From NCBI RefSeq assembly GCF_034424545.1, contig NZ_CP139971.1, positions 1,488,001 through 1,552,000 on the forward strand: a stretch of 64,000 nucleotides of DNA. The letters run 5' to 3'. Origin of the DNA: Trinickia caryophylli. GTDB lineage: Bacteria > Pseudomonadota > Gammaproteobacteria > Burkholderiales > Burkholderiaceae. The first letter of the stretch is position 1. Each line of letters starts with the position of its first letter. This document shows positions 37,460 through 49,627 of the stretch, piece by piece. The notes beneath the pieces are model-generated. The model did not search any database. It saw nothing but the letters and a program-made list of their open reading frames with translations, and was not told the origin of the DNA. The position numbers and the translations under genes are program-made.

Positions 37460-37677
37460 AGCGGTCCTTACGAGTTTGTACGCGAAGCGTGAAGCGGACG
37501 TCCCGCAAGTATCCCAGATGCGTTGTTCGTTTGCGTAGCTTGTTGACGATCTCGTCTTTCCACGAGTGGTATCGCGCGGGAGGGCGGCCGAGGGCGGCCA
37601 AGTGGACGAGTGTGTTTTGTCATCCGCGCGCGATGGCGGTCAGGCGGGCGTGCCGGTCGTGGGCGCGGCAGGGGGCG

Positions 37678-38601
37678 TTACTGCGCCTCGTTCAGCAGAG
37701 TGCAGGCTTCGACTGCCTTGCAGCGCCAATGGCTTGGCGTGGTGCCGGTAATTTTTCGGAAGGCTCGGCTGAACTGGCTCGATCCGGCGAAGCCGACCGA
37801 GATCGCAATCGCCAGCAGATTCGCGTCTTGCCTCAGCATCATTTCTTTCGCACGTTCGATACGACGCGTGAGAATGTAGCGATAGGGCGATACACCGAAA
37901 GCCACCGTGAAGGAGCGAGAAAAGTAATACGGGCTCAATCTTACGAGATTGGCCAGATCTGTGAGGTGGATATCGGTTTCGAGGTGCTCGTCGATATAGC
38001 GAATCAACTGTTTCGCCTGGAACGAAGAGAGGCCGGATCGGGGAGAAACGGATGGCTGTCCAACGGAATATTGCAGGCCGAGATTGCGTACCTCGTGCAG
38101 ACACGTCAGCGCAAGCGCTTCGATGTGCAGGCTGTTCAGCTCCTGGCTTTGCGCAACCTGAGCGATATGACGGAGCAGCGAAACGAGAAATGCATTACGT
38201 TCGGTCATTATCGGTACCAGACCGGAAAAAGGTTGGTGTACGGGTGACGATTTCGCTAATTCCGTTTCATCGATGGTGAGCACGGTTCTTTGCGTCGAAC
38301 CGCTTTGATGAACGTTTGCGATGAACTCCACGCCGGCCGGCCGGAAGTCCACGCTGCCAAGCGCTTTGCCCGGGCGCACGACGCGGCGCCCGTTTACGAC
38401 GAAATCGGCGACGCCGGGCTGGGCCTCGGTTTCCCACAAAACGAACACGTGCCGGCTATGCACCAGCTCCTGGCGGTAGGGCCCTTCGGGCTCGACCATC
38501 TTGCCGATTGTTCCCCAGGTGCCCAGCTTACGTAAGTGCAGTGCCTCGCCTGAAAAGGCGCTCAAGTCGCTATGATCCACAATGATCCCCGATGCGGGCA
38601 A
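37678..38601 (-). CDS. AraC-family transcriptional regulator
   Basis: The 307-residue protein has an N-terminal sensor part (AraC-binding-like, residues about 20-170) and the C-terminal double helix-turn-helix: IHLTDLANLVRLSPYYFSRS and then LLAIAISVGFAGSSQFSRAF with TGTTPSHWR. It starts at TTG 38601 or GTG 38580; neither has a strong ribosome site. The position next to the hydrolase gene and 3 kb from the end of the biosynthetic cluster makes it a possible regulator of either, but no binding site can be linked to it here. Confidence 0.85.
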   Translation of the reverse strand: MPASGIIVDHSDLSAFSGEALHLRKLGTWGTIGKMVEPEGPYRQELVHSRHVFVLWETEAQPGVADFVVNGRRVVRPGKALGSVDFRPAGVEFIANVHQSGSTQRTVLTIDETELAKSSPVHQPFSGLVPIMTERNAFLVSLLRHIAQVAQSQELNSLHIEALALTCLHEVRNLGLQYSVGQPSVSPRSGLSSFQAKQLIRYIDEHLETDIHLTDLANLVRLSPYYFSRSFTVAFGVSPYRYILTRRIERAKEMMLRQDANLLAIAISVGFAGSSQFSRAFRKITGTTPSHWRCKAVEACTLLNEAQ

Positions 38602-39199
38602 TGTACAGCGGTCTTTATGGCTTTCTTATGAAATGCTGCGGCGTGTCGACTGTCTCCTCGGTTTTATATTTAAACTGCTTTCATTCCGCCGGAGCCGCAA
38701 TTGTCGCAGTGATGCTGCGGCAACAGTGTCGCGGCGGAGTACACCACAATGTTATTGCCTGATGTTATGTCTCCGGCTTCTTGGGCGAACCCTTCGGCGA
38801 ACCTGGAAAGAATCTTTCTCGTGAATCTTCGCCTGCGCTTTCCGCCCGACCAAGCGGGCTTCGCCACAAAGCGCAGACGTTACGTCGCAAGCATTCGTGG
38901 CGCCCGGCGCGGATATGAATGACCGTTACCCGGCCGAAGCGTAGCAACTCGGACATCGGACAACTCGGCAATTACCCGAAAGGAAACTTGCGGAGTCGAT
39001 ATTTGAGCGGGATGTCGCGGCAATATTAAAACACAACTTTTGTGTCTGCGGTCAAAGCGGATTGCAATTATCGTCGTCGACTGCGGTTGAAATAGGGTGA
39101 CCTGTCTGACCATTGCATGCTGATATCACATGTATCACCCACATAGCGGCGTGTTTGCGGAAGCGCTATTTCTATCCTACGAGGTCCGTGCGCGTTGAG

Positions 39200-39217
39200 G
39201 GTGAGCGTTTCCGGGAT
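39200..39217 (+). repeat. Copy 5 of the dispersed 18-bp motif
   Basis: The plus strand reads GGTGAGCGTTTCCGGGAT, 243 bp beyond the katG stop. Confidence 0.75.
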
Positions 39218-39359
39218 AGATGGCGTCGTGGAAACGCCGGGCCATGCAGGGCAGATGCGCGAGGCTCAGGTATGGAAGGAATCGTCTTCTCGTCGATGAA
39301 AACGGCCTGAGCGACGCATGCGAAGGCGACCGTGGGGCGCACGCGCGAGCCATCGGCAC

Positions 39360-39377
39360 GGTGAGCCTTTACGGGAG
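39360..39377 (+). repeat. Copy 6 of the dispersed 18-bp motif
   Basis: The plus strand reads GGTGAGCCTTTACGGGAG, 83 bp beyond the katG stop and in the same direction as copy 5. It is the copy closest to the consensus. Confidence 0.85.
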
Positions 39378-39459
39378 GCGCACCTGCGCCGAGGACGAAG
39401 GCGTCGAAATCGCGTCTGCGCACAGGTGCTTTCGACGCCTTCCAGAAGCGTTGCACGGA

Positions 39460-41811
<2,352 letters not shown>

Positions 41812-41906
41812 CTATCAGCAGTGCGTGGCAACTTGTTTTTTTAAATTGCTTCGATAGTTGAGGATTCGCACGGCGATCGCGTGCAATGCCCCGCGATCGG
41901 TGCGAA

Positions 41907-41924
41907 GGTGAGCCTTTGCGGGAG
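41907..41924 (+). repeat. Copy 7 of the dispersed 18-bp motif
   Basis: The plus strand reads GGTGAGCCTTTGCGGGAG. It pairs as an inverted repeat with copy 8, 82 bp away. Confidence 0.8.
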
Positions 41925-42006
41925 TAGGGTGCGGCTGTAAGCGGGCCCCCGGACTTTCGGCATTCCGCGTTGAAGTCATGCCATGTCTTGTACGGCAACA
42001 ATTGTG

Positions 42007-42024
42007 CTCCCGCAAAGCCTCACC
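42007..42024 (-). repeat. Copy 8 of the dispersed 18-bp motif
   Basis: The minus strand reads GGTGAGGCTTTGCGGGAG, one base different from copy 7 and facing it. Confidence 0.8.
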
Positions 42025-42036
42025 TAACGAGCGCGG

Positions 42037-42054
42037 CTCCCGTAAATGCTCACT
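42037..42054 (-). repeat. Copy 9 of the dispersed 18-bp motif
   Basis: The minus strand reads AGTGAGCATTTACGGGAG, 12 bp from copy 8 in the same direction. Confidence 0.78.
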
Positions 42055-42395
42055 TTGGCGGAGCCCCGCGCACGCAAGCGCATACGCCCCGTGCGGACTC
42101 TCGTCTATCCGGGGCGAGGCGCTCAGGTGCAGCCGGTATCGAGGCCAGTGTGCGATCTGCCAATGCGAACTGGCGGCCCTGCGGGGCACTGCTGAATCCG
42201 CGCGGCCTGCCATTGCCGATCCAAATACGTCAGCCCAAGAAAAGTCCACCTCCCTACTTTGGAATTGACAGATCTAACAGCGACCGGTAGTTTCCTGCCT
42301 CATTCCGAGGGCTGTTGTACATGCTTGGCGTGAGCTATTGGCTGCCGACGTGCGCATAGTCCGTATACAAAATGCATCGAAAATGAGAATAAGCC

Positions 42396-45167
42396 GTGAA
42401 CTATCAAGACCTGCCACGCGTGTCGTTCGGGCCATTGCTGTCTCAAAATAACCGTGCGTTCCGCCTGAAATGGCCTAAATCGCGCCAGGAGTTGAATCAG
42501 CTTCTGCTGCCGCAGTATCTCGATATTGAGGAAACGCTCTGCGGGGGTATCGAGGGCAGCGTTTTATGCGTATCGCCTACCGCAGGCATTCCGCTGACCA
42601 CGTTCATGGCTGTGCCGCTGGCGGTGCAGCTCGTGACGGACAGCGGCGGGCTGCGATCGATCTGCGGCATAGTCGCGGATGTACAGGAAGGCGAATCGGA
42701 CGGCGGCCTTGCCGCCTACCGGTTGCGTATACGCGACGCCTTGTCGCTATTGGAGTTGCGCACCAAGACCCGCGTTTTTCGCGCGATGAGCGTGCTCGAA
42801 GTGGTGCGTACACTGGTCTGGGAATGGCGGAATAAGAGTTCCACCATTGCCGGCGCATTCGACATCGATATCTCGAACCTCCAGATCGACAAATACCCCT
42901 CTCGCGAACAGACAAATCAGTTCGACGAATCGGATGCGGCGTTTATACGGCGACTACTGCGGCGTGAGGGCATTGGCTGGTATATACAGGCGGGAAAGCC
43001 CGGTGAACAAGACCCGAGTAAAGTGACCGCCCCGATGCATACGCTCGTGCTGTATGACGATGCGAGCCAGCTTCGGCAATGCGCTGTCGGGACGGTACCT
43101 TACGGCCCGAACCCGACGGTCAGCCAGCGCGATGTGGTGAAGACGCTGTCGGAAGGGCGACAACTGGTGCCCGGCGCAATCCGGCGCTTTAGTCCCGACT
43201 ACAAGTTCGACCATATGGAGCGCATACAGGGCCCGACGCGCTCCGACCAGGGCGAGGCCGGCAACGATCTGGCGCGCTTGCTGATGGACTCCCGCCTCGA
43301 TTCCCCCCATCTCGCGAATTCGCCGGCCGACTATGAGCGCATGGGATTGGCAAGGATCAAGTCGCATGACGCACGCGCGGTACAGATCACGGGAGCCAGC
43401 GATATCCGCGACCTCACGGTGGGTACCTGGGTGACGGTGTCGGCACGCGACAGGCGCAATTCGCTCTCGACGAACGAGCGCGCCATCACGATCACGAGCC
43501 TCCATCATCGCGGCGAGAACAATCTGCCGAAGGATCTGAGCGAGCGCGCGCAGGCGCTCTTCGCAGCTGGCCGCTGGCCTTTCGAGCCGCCGCCGGTGTC
43601 CACGTCGACGCCGGCACGGCCCACCGTATTGGACCAATCGGCGGAGAGCCGGTACGAGAACACGTTCACCGGCGTACCCCGCGGCACTCCGCTCACGCCC
43701 GCCTACGATCCACGCGTCGATCTGCCCCGGGTCTATCCGATTACGGGCAAGGTGACGGCGCCCGACGGCGAAGAGGTGCATTGCGACGAGCAAGGGCGCG
43801 TGTACGTTCAGATCGTTGCTCTGGCTTCGGAAGACCACGAGCATGCGAAAGGGATGGGCACGAGCGGCACCGAAGTCGACAGTGCCCCGGTGCGCGTGTT
43901 GACCGGCTTGGCGGGCGACAACTTCGGCGAGAACTGGGCGCCGCGCAAGGGGATGGAGGTTCTGCTGGATTTCCAAGGCGGCGATCCCGACAAGATGTAC
44001 GTGGCGGGAATCCTCCACAACGGCGCGAACATGCCGGCCACCTTCAACAACACCGGAGCCCTGCCGGGCAACCGATATGTGTCCGGCACCAAGACGAAGG
44101 AAATCAAGGGGCAGCGCTACAACCAGCTGCGTTTTGACGATACGCCTTCCGAAATCAGCGTCCAGCTGTCGAGCGAGCATGCGGCGAGTGAAGTCAATCT
44201 GGGCTACCTGACGCACCCACGCACGAACGGCGACGGCGAATACCGCGGCGAGGGCGCGGAGCTGCGCACCGATGCGGCGGCGGCACTGCGCGCGGCCAAG
44301 GGGATCTTGCTGACTACTTACGCGCGCAGCAAGGCGGCGGGGCATCAACTCGACCGGGACGAACTGACTCAACTGTTGAACGAATGCACGGAGCTTTTCA
44401 AGTCGCTTGGCGATTACGTCGGGCAGCACGGCGGCAAGGCGGCGAACACGACGGGGCAGAGCGCCGTTGCGGCCGCGCTGAAGACCTGGCAGGCATCGGG
44501 CTCAGGCGACACGCCAGGGTTGATGGCATTCGGTGCCCAGGCGGGCTGGGTGAGCGTGACGCCGAAAACGCACGTGACCTACGCCGGGGAAAACATCGAT
44601 CAGGTTGCGCAGCAGGATTTGCAGCTCACGAGCGGCCAGCGGCTGAGCGCGACGGCCGGTCAAGGCATGCAATTGTTCGCGCGCGGCACCGGCGTACAGG
44701 CAATCGCGGGCGAAGGACCGGTGCTCGTGCAGGCGCAGGCGGACACGATCACGGCCAATGCGCAGAAAGGCATCAAGATCGCCACCAACGAAAACGAAGT
44801 GGTCATCACGGCGCCCACGATTCGACTGGTTGCGCAAGACGGCAGCTACATCAAGATCGGCGGCGGCGTCACGCTCGGCACGAACGGCGATATCAGCCTG
44901 CTGTCGGCATCGCACAAGTGGGGAGGACCGTCGACCCAGCAGGCGGCAAAGACGGCGTTCGACAATGCGCCCACCGATCAGCGGTTCAGGTTGCATTACC
45001 CGGGGGAAGACGGCGATAAGGCTACGGCGGCCAATCAGGCTTATCGGATCACGCTCGACGACGGCCGGGTAATCGAAGGCAAAACCGATGCGGGCGGCTT
45101 GACCGATATGGTGAAAGACGACGCGATGCGCATTTTGAAAGTCGACATTTTGAAGCCTTCACTGTGA
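42396..45167 (+). CDS. vgrG: Type VI secretion tip protein VgrG
   Basis: The 923-residue protein starts at GTG 42396. It has the gp27-like N-terminal part (FDESDAAFIRRLLRREGIGWY), the gp5-like OB region (VYPITGKVTAPDGEEVHCDEQG, RVLTGLAGDNFGENWAPRKG) and a long C-terminal DUF2345 beta region ending in LRILKVDILKPSL-like strands. VgrG trimers cap the Hcp tube and carry effectors into target cells. No added catalytic domain is seen. The next genes encode its probable cargo (Tle3), adaptor (Tla3) and spike tip (PAAR). No core type VI genes lie in the window, so this is an orphan vgrG island. Confidence 0.95.
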   Translation: MNYQDLPRVSFGPLLSQNNRAFRLKWPKSRQELNQLLLPQYLDIEETLCGGIEGSVLCVSPTAGIPLTTFMAVPLAVQLVTDSGGLRSICGIVADVQEGESDGGLAAYRLRIRDALSLLELRTKTRVFRAMSVLEVVRTLVWEWRNKSSTIAGAFDIDISNLQIDKYPSREQTNQFDESDAAFIRRLLRREGIGWYIQAGKPGEQDPSKVTAPMHTLVLYDDASQLRQCAVGTVPYGPNPTVSQRDVVKTLSEGRQLVPGAIRRFSPDYKFDHMERIQGPTRSDQGEAGNDLARLLMDSRLDSPHLANSPADYERMGLARIKSHDARAVQITGASDIRDLTVGTWVTVSARDRRNSLSTNERAITITSLHHRGENNLPKDLSERAQALFAAGRWPFEPPPVSTSTPARPTVLDQSAESRYENTFTGVPRGTPLTPAYDPRVDLPRVYPITGKVTAPDGEEVHCDEQGRVYVQIVALASEDHEHAKGMGTSGTEVDSAPVRVLTGLAGDNFGENWAPRKGMEVLLDFQGGDPDKMYVAGILHNGANMPATFNNTGALPGNRYVSGTKTKEIKGQRYNQLRFDDTPSEISVQLSSEHAASEVNLGYLTHPRTNGDGEYRGEGAELRTDAAAALRAAKGILLTTYARSKAAGHQLDRDELTQLLNECTELFKSLGDYVGQHGGKAANTTGQSAVAAALKTWQASGSGDTPGLMAFGAQAGWVSVTPKTHVTYAGENIDQVAQQDLQLTSGQRLSATAGQGMQLFARGTGVQAIAGEGPVLVQAQADTITANAQKGIKIATNENEVVITAPTIRLVAQDGSYIKIGGGVTLGTNGDISLLSASHKWGGPSTQQAAKTAFDNAPTDQRFRLHYPGEDGDKATAANQAYRITLDDGRVIEGKTDAGGLTDMVKDDAMRILKVDILKPSL

Positions 45168-45183
45168 GTGCGACGGGGCAACC

Positions 45184-47505
45184 ATGAGCAACGCCAACGA
45201 TGATTACCGTGTAGTGACGCAAGCTGCCGCGGTGACGCATGCGAACCGCGCAGGGGACCGACAGGTGGCGCTTCCGCGCGATCTGCCGGGAATCGTGATT
45301 TTTATTCACGGGGTGAACGATCCCGGGGCGACCTATTCGTTCGTCGAAGAGGGGCTGTGTCAGGGGTTGAACGAGCGGCTGTCCAGGGATGATCTGAGGC
45401 CGGGGAGTTTTGGTGCGAAATACCACGCAGCGGCGAAACGGCGAGCGACAAAGCAAAAGATAGGCGTTGTTGAGGCCGACATATTGGACGATCCGGACTT
45501 GAATCTCTACCAGCGCACGGAAATCGAGGGATCAACCCACAGCGGCTTCATCCCGTTCTACTGGGGCTACCGCGCCAGCAGTGAAAACATCGCTCGCTTG
45601 AACAACCCGGGCGATGTCTCCAGCCGCACAGCGGACGCCGACGGCAATCTGATGACACGCGGCCAGTATCAGGACATTCACGGCAACCGGCTCGACCGGC
45701 ACTTCGGAAAGTGCGGCGGCTTCTTCGCGAATGCGACCAACAATATTCCGGACATGTACGGGCCGGGCTTCAAGGCCGATTTTGTAACCCGGCAGTTCAC
45801 CAGAAATGCGTTGGGCGGGAACTCGATCTATGCGGCAGATGCGCCGGACCGCCGGTACTTTGTGCTCGCGGCGACACGGCTTGCGAATCTGATCAGCACG
45901 ATCCGCTCGATCAAGCCTAAAGCGGTGGCGGAATCGCACGGCCTCGATCCTCGGCATGAAACCATCACGATCATGGGGCATAGTCAAGGCACGCTTCTGA
46001 CGTTACTGGCTCAGGCAATCCTTAAACAGAAAGGGCAACGATGCGTGGACTGCATCATCATGGTCGACTCCCCTTACGGCCTCTACGAGACGGAGGAATG
46101 CACCCAGACGGGCCACGCCAAGCTCAAAACGCTGATCGATATCGTCAATGCGGTCACGAGCGAGCCGTATAGCGTTCCAGCGCTTGCCGACATGCTGATT
46201 GGACAGGAAAAACATGGTGGGCGTGCTGGCGCCGGATGGTCGCCTACGCAAGGCAAGCGCCGCGACCGCAATGGCAAAGACTGGATTACATTCGACGAGC
46301 GCGACAATCGCGGCAAGGTGTATCTGTACTTCTGTCCGGAGGACACGGTCGTCGGGCTGAAGAAAGTGCACGGCATCGGCACGTTCGGCGTGCCGGACGA
46401 GGTACCGGCCGACGGCGCGGCGCTCGCGTCGAATCCGAAAGCCAAAACGATGAAGGCCATGGCGGAACTCGAGCATAAGCGCTTCTTCCAGCGCATGTGG
46501 ACCCGCATGGAGCGGGACCGCCAGGGCAATGGGAAGCGCGCCAAGGTGCTGGTAGGGATGAAGCCCGCTCGGGTGCCGGTGCGTGAGAACCTCGAGCCCC
46601 TGGCACCGGGACCGGATGCGGGCGCCTCGATGCTGGGCACCGCCGTCAACATGACAATGAATGTGGCGTTGCAGGCGAGCTTCAAGCGCAATGACATCCG
46701 GTACATCAATGGAGAAGAACTGAAGCCGCCTTGCGAGCCGCAGCTATACGGTGGCGAGATTGTGGTGGGCGGCCCGCGACCGGGCCGCGCGGACGTAGCC
46801 GCGCAGATGGTGCCCGACGACGTATCGAAAAACGTGATCCTCGGAAACCAATACGCCAAGCTGAAATGGATCACGGATTCTTACTCGACGAACCCCGCTG
46901 CTGACCTTCTGCGACGAAAAGCGGAATTCAACGCGGACCAACCTATCGATGGCCAGTCGCACAACTGGACCTTCGGTGGCAGCGACGGACTCTCTATCCT
47001 GCGCGAGGAAACGCCGAATGAGGCACGCAAGCGACTGGCGACCGATCCAAACGATTACGAGGACAACAGTTACCATTCCGCCGTATTGCACAGCGCTGAG
47101 AATCACCGATGGGTCACGGCGATGGATGTGGCGATCGGCCAGGCGGTGACGCTCGACGATCCGGTATGGCGGGAGTTGCTGATCTTGATGGCGGACTGGA
47201 AGTTAACCGATGACGCTATGACCAAAATCCGCAAGAATGGCAATTTTTCCCGCCTGAGCGACGAGAGCAAGCAACTTATTAACGCTTGTTGGGGTTACTA
47301 CAGCAGCGGTGCGTTTCCTGATGCAGTCGTGTCAGACACCCCGCCCAATCTGGTGACGCGCGAGCTGACACCTAAGGCCCAAGCTGCTCGATGGGAAGCC
47401 GAAGCCGCTCAACGACAGGCGGAAGCGGCGCACATGGAAAGCGAGCAGCGTTTCTATCAAGACCAGATGGCACGTAACTGGGGCAACTGGGGAAGCGTTC
47501 GATGA
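45184..47505 (+). CDS. tle3: Type VI phospholipase effector, Tle3 family
   Basis: The 773-residue protein has an alpha/beta-hydrolase core. PGIVIFIHGVNDPG (35-48) is the oxyanion strand, and Ser267 in ITIMGHSQGTLLTLLAQ is the nucleophile of the GHSQG form seen in Tle3. FIPFYWGYR and YLYFCPEDTVVGLKKVHGIG are also Tle3/DUF3274-like; the Asp of the second block is the likely acid. Tle3 proteins are antibacterial lipases that act in the periplasm of target cells. The gene follows vgrG by 16 bp and overlaps the Tla3 gene by 4 bp. A long Ala/Gln/Glu-rich helix (residues about 735-765) closes the protein. Confidence 0.88.
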   Translation: MSNANDDYRVVTQAAAVTHANRAGDRQVALPRDLPGIVIFIHGVNDPGATYSFVEEGLCQGLNERLSRDDLRPGSFGAKYHAAAKRRATKQKIGVVEADILDDPDLNLYQRTEIEGSTHSGFIPFYWGYRASSENIARLNNPGDVSSRTADADGNLMTRGQYQDIHGNRLDRHFGKCGGFFANATNNIPDMYGPGFKADFVTRQFTRNALGGNSIYAADAPDRRYFVLAATRLANLISTIRSIKPKAVAESHGLDPRHETITIMGHSQGTLLTLLAQAILKQKGQRCVDCIIMVDSPYGLYETEECTQTGHAKLKTLIDIVNAVTSEPYSVPALADMLIGQEKHGGRAGAGWSPTQGKRRDRNGKDWITFDERDNRGKVYLYFCPEDTVVGLKKVHGIGTFGVPDEVPADGAALASNPKAKTMKAMAELEHKRFFQRMWTRMERDRQGNGKRAKVLVGMKPARVPVRENLEPLAPGPDAGASMLGTAVNMTMNVALQASFKRNDIRYINGEELKPPCEPQLYGGEIVVGGPRPGRADVAAQMVPDDVSKNVILGNQYAKLKWITDSYSTNPAADLLRRKAEFNADQPIDGQSHNWTFGGSDGLSILREETPNEARKRLATDPNDYEDNSYHSAVLHSAENHRWVTAMDVAIGQAVTLDDPVWRELLILMADWKLTDDAMTKIRKNGNFSRLSDESKQLINACWGYYSSGAFPDAVVSDTPPNLVTRELTPKAQAARWEAEAAQRQAEAAHMESEQRFYQDQMARNWGNWGSVR

Positions 47506-49190
47506 AGCCACGCATCTGGCCTTACGCGGCAACATTCGCATCAGCGTCTATCATCTGGACCGCTCATGTGATGACGGGGCACTACACTTACTGGCGGGAC
47601 ACTGGAATGGATATGCCGGGAATGGGAAGCAGTATTCGGAATGGTGTACTCGCAATGCTCGCTTTGGCTGTCGTAGCCTGGGGTGCGAGATTCGCGTGGT
47701 TGCAGCGGTCATCGGCCGCACCGGGTGCTGCCGGGTCGTCGGCGCGAGCAGAGCGCAGTGTGCCCGCTATTGCTGCGGGCTTCAACGGTTCGCCAGTGAT
47801 GCTGTCGCAGACCGGTCAGAACTTCGTGCTTGAAGTGCGGGGCGTCGGCATCGTGACGAGTCAGCAAGTCAATACGGAAATCTGGGAGGCCATCGAATCG
47901 AAGGCGGACAATCATGCCACCTATCTATCGTCAAATCCGGAAGACTACCCGGGGGGCGATGACGATAGGCTAGACTATTTGCGGATCGTTACGGGAATTG
48001 GTTTTCGGTATGGTGCGGGTCATGCCATCGATTACTGGCCGGTGCCCGTGATCATATGGGGGCCGCCAAAAGACAAGGCAAACGCGTTTCGGGCCGCCAT
48101 GCACATCGCTGGCAACCGCCAGGAAGCCAGTTTGGGGGTGACCCTTTTCCTGTGGCAGGACGACGCCAACACCGATGACGGTGCGGCCATGATCGGCAAG
48201 CTGTTTCAGTTTTTCGACGCGCATCCCGATGTGCCCGCCGCATTGGTCTTTTGCCGAGACGGCTCTCTGGTGCGCGATTTACTGGGCGCGCCCGGAAGTG
48301 GAGGTCCATCAGGCGTCGGCCACGCCATTCCTGCGATGCCCGATAGCGTTGGTGCACTGCTCGTGACACGGTCCGACCGCGTCGACAGGCTAATCAGGCC
48401 GTTTGCCGTCGAGCAAACCGCGGCTATCAACAAGACGAATACGGACTACGACATCATCAAACTCTGGAATTTCTACTGGTCAATGACCAACGACCGGAGC
48501 CCGGAAAGCTTCAGCGGACAGTTCCAGAAAACCGAAAAAGAGGCGGGTGTCGAAGATCCGTTGCCGATTGGCATCCTGTCGTCGTCCTGGTGGCAAGCGC
48601 ATCTCCCCGAGTTCTGGAAGACGATCAACAACCAAGGACCGGGCGACTTCAAGCCGACGCCGTATATCCCTGTGCGCTGGACAACGTGGCAATTGAAGCA
48701 GTTCGATAACGCACCGTTGTTCGGTTATCTGCACCGGCCCGTCGACGTGAAACTGACCGACGACCACGGCAAGCTGCTAAGGACCGCTGATCAGGCGGAG
48801 GCATTGAAGGCGGGATGGGAAAAAGCCGTGGCCGCGTTGCCCGGAGAGCAAGAGCCCAAACGCGTGTTCTATGACACGACGGGCGACCGGCAGTGGGCAA
48901 TCCCGCTGAATCAAGCCCTGGCGCAGGTCGGCAAATCAGCGCCGAGCCTCGACGACGTCAAAGAGGGTTACGACATCGGTGCGCGCATCGGCAACACCGG
49001 CGTCAGTTCACCGCTGATACAAATCGGCCTTGGCCTGATCGCGAGCTACCGCGAGGGTGGCGCGAGCGCGACGGTGAATCGCCGCCCGAACGGCATGGCG
49101 AGCATCGTCATGGTCAGCCCACCTGAGGCATCGATCAAGAGCGCGTGGGAGGGGCCGCGCAAGGCCGATCCGTTCGAGTTGAAGCCCTGA
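47502..49190 (+). CDS. tla3: Tla3-type (DUF2875) lipase adaptor, membrane-anchored
   Basis: The 562-residue protein has two hydrophobic segments near the N-terminus (residues about 5-25 and 48-65) and a large extracytoplasmic part. The stretch GAGHAIDYWPVPVIIWGPPKD, LGVTLFLWQDD and VPAALVFCRDGSLVRDLL matches the DUF2875/Tla3 family as I know it. In Pseudomonas and enteroaggregative E. coli, Tla3 binds Tle3 and delivers it to VgrG. Immunity against Tle3 is a separate lipoprotein (Tli3) there. None is present here, so this protein could also have a protective role. It overlaps both neighbours. Confidence 0.8.
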   Translation: MKPRIWPYAATFASASIIWTAHVMTGHYTYWRDTGMDMPGMGSSIRNGVLAMLALAVVAWGARFAWLQRSSAAPGAAGSSARAERSVPAIAAGFNGSPVMLSQTGQNFVLEVRGVGIVTSQQVNTEIWEAIESKADNHATYLSSNPEDYPGGDDDRLDYLRIVTGIGFRYGAGHAIDYWPVPVIIWGPPKDKANAFRAAMHIAGNRQEASLGVTLFLWQDDANTDDGAAMIGKLFQFFDAHPDVPAALVFCRDGSLVRDLLGAPGSGGPSGVGHAIPAMPDSVGALLVTRSDRVDRLIRPFAVEQTAAINKTNTDYDIIKLWNFYWSMTNDRSPESFSGQFQKTEKEAGVEDPLPIGILSSSWWQAHLPEFWKTINNQGPGDFKPTPYIPVRWTTWQLKQFDNAPLFGYLHRPVDVKLTDDHGKLLRTADQAEALKAGWEKAVAALPGEQEPKRVFYDTTGDRQWAIPLNQALAQVGKSAPSLDDVKEGYDIGARIGNTGVSSPLIQIGLGLIASYREGGASATVNRRPNGMASIVMVSPPEASIKSAWEGPRKADPFELKP

Positions 49191-49453
49191 TGCGCGGCGT
49201 AATCCGAGTCGGCGACTCCACGAGCCACGGCGGCAAGGTGCAGACCGGCCGCGAGAAGTCCACTGTCATGGGGTGTGCTGGGGCGTGCGTGGGAGACGAA
49301 TGCACATGCCCGAGATCGGGACATGATCGTTGCGTGATCGCGGAAGGCGACCCCAACGTGCTGATCGACGGCCGCGCCGTGGCATTCGACGGCCACAAAA
49401 CCTCCTGCGGCGCAACGCTGATTTCAAGCGTGCCGTCGTCCGGACGAGTCTGA
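49190..49453 (+). CDS. PAAR-domain spike protein
   Basis: The 87-residue protein contains IRVGDSTSHGGKV, GDPNVLIDGRAVAFDGHKTSCGATL and several Cys and His residues, the PAAR zinc-tip pattern. PAAR proteins sharpen the VgrG tip. This is the minimal form with no effector extension. The ATG overlaps the Tla3 stop, so vgrG, tle3, tla3 and PAAR form one unit that ends here. Confidence 0.92.
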   Translation: MRGVIRVGDSTSHGGKVQTGREKSTVMGCAGACVGDECTCPRSGHDRCVIAEGDPNVLIDGRAVAFDGHKTSCGATLISSVPSSGRV

Positions 49454-49562
49454 CGTTGAAAGCGGAACGGGGACTTGGGATACACGCCGTGCCGATCCTG
49501 ATCGTCCTGGCTGGTGTGACCTCCACGAGTTCTCAGCGGCCGCGACCAAGCCCATCTGCATA

Positions 49563-49580
49563 GGTGAGAGCCTCCGGGAG
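49563..49580 (+). repeat. Copy 10 of the dispersed 18-bp motif (diverged)
   Basis: The plus strand reads GGTGAGAGCCTCCGGGAG; both ends fit but the TTT core is lost. It lies between two convergent genes. Confidence 0.5.
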
Positions 49581-49627
49581 CGCTTACGCGCGGCCGCGCG
49601 AAGGTGGCTGGCCAGCCGGCCCGGCGC

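Larger units (their letters stand above)
38602..39459. other. Long gene-free gap upstream of the AraC gene
   Basis: This 858-bp stretch carries no credible gene in either strand. The part at about 38640-38760 is AT-rich (TTTATATTTAAACTGC) and probably holds the AraC promoter. Two copies of the 18-bp motif lie near the katG end. Nothing else is evident. Confidence 0.5.

Noticed and set aside
42954..44429. A 491-codon open frame on the minus strand inside vgrG
   Set aside because: It is out of frame with and wholly inside a clear VgrG gene, has Arg/His/Ala-rich low-complexity composition, no ribosome site and no family pattern. Long shadow frames are usual at this GC.
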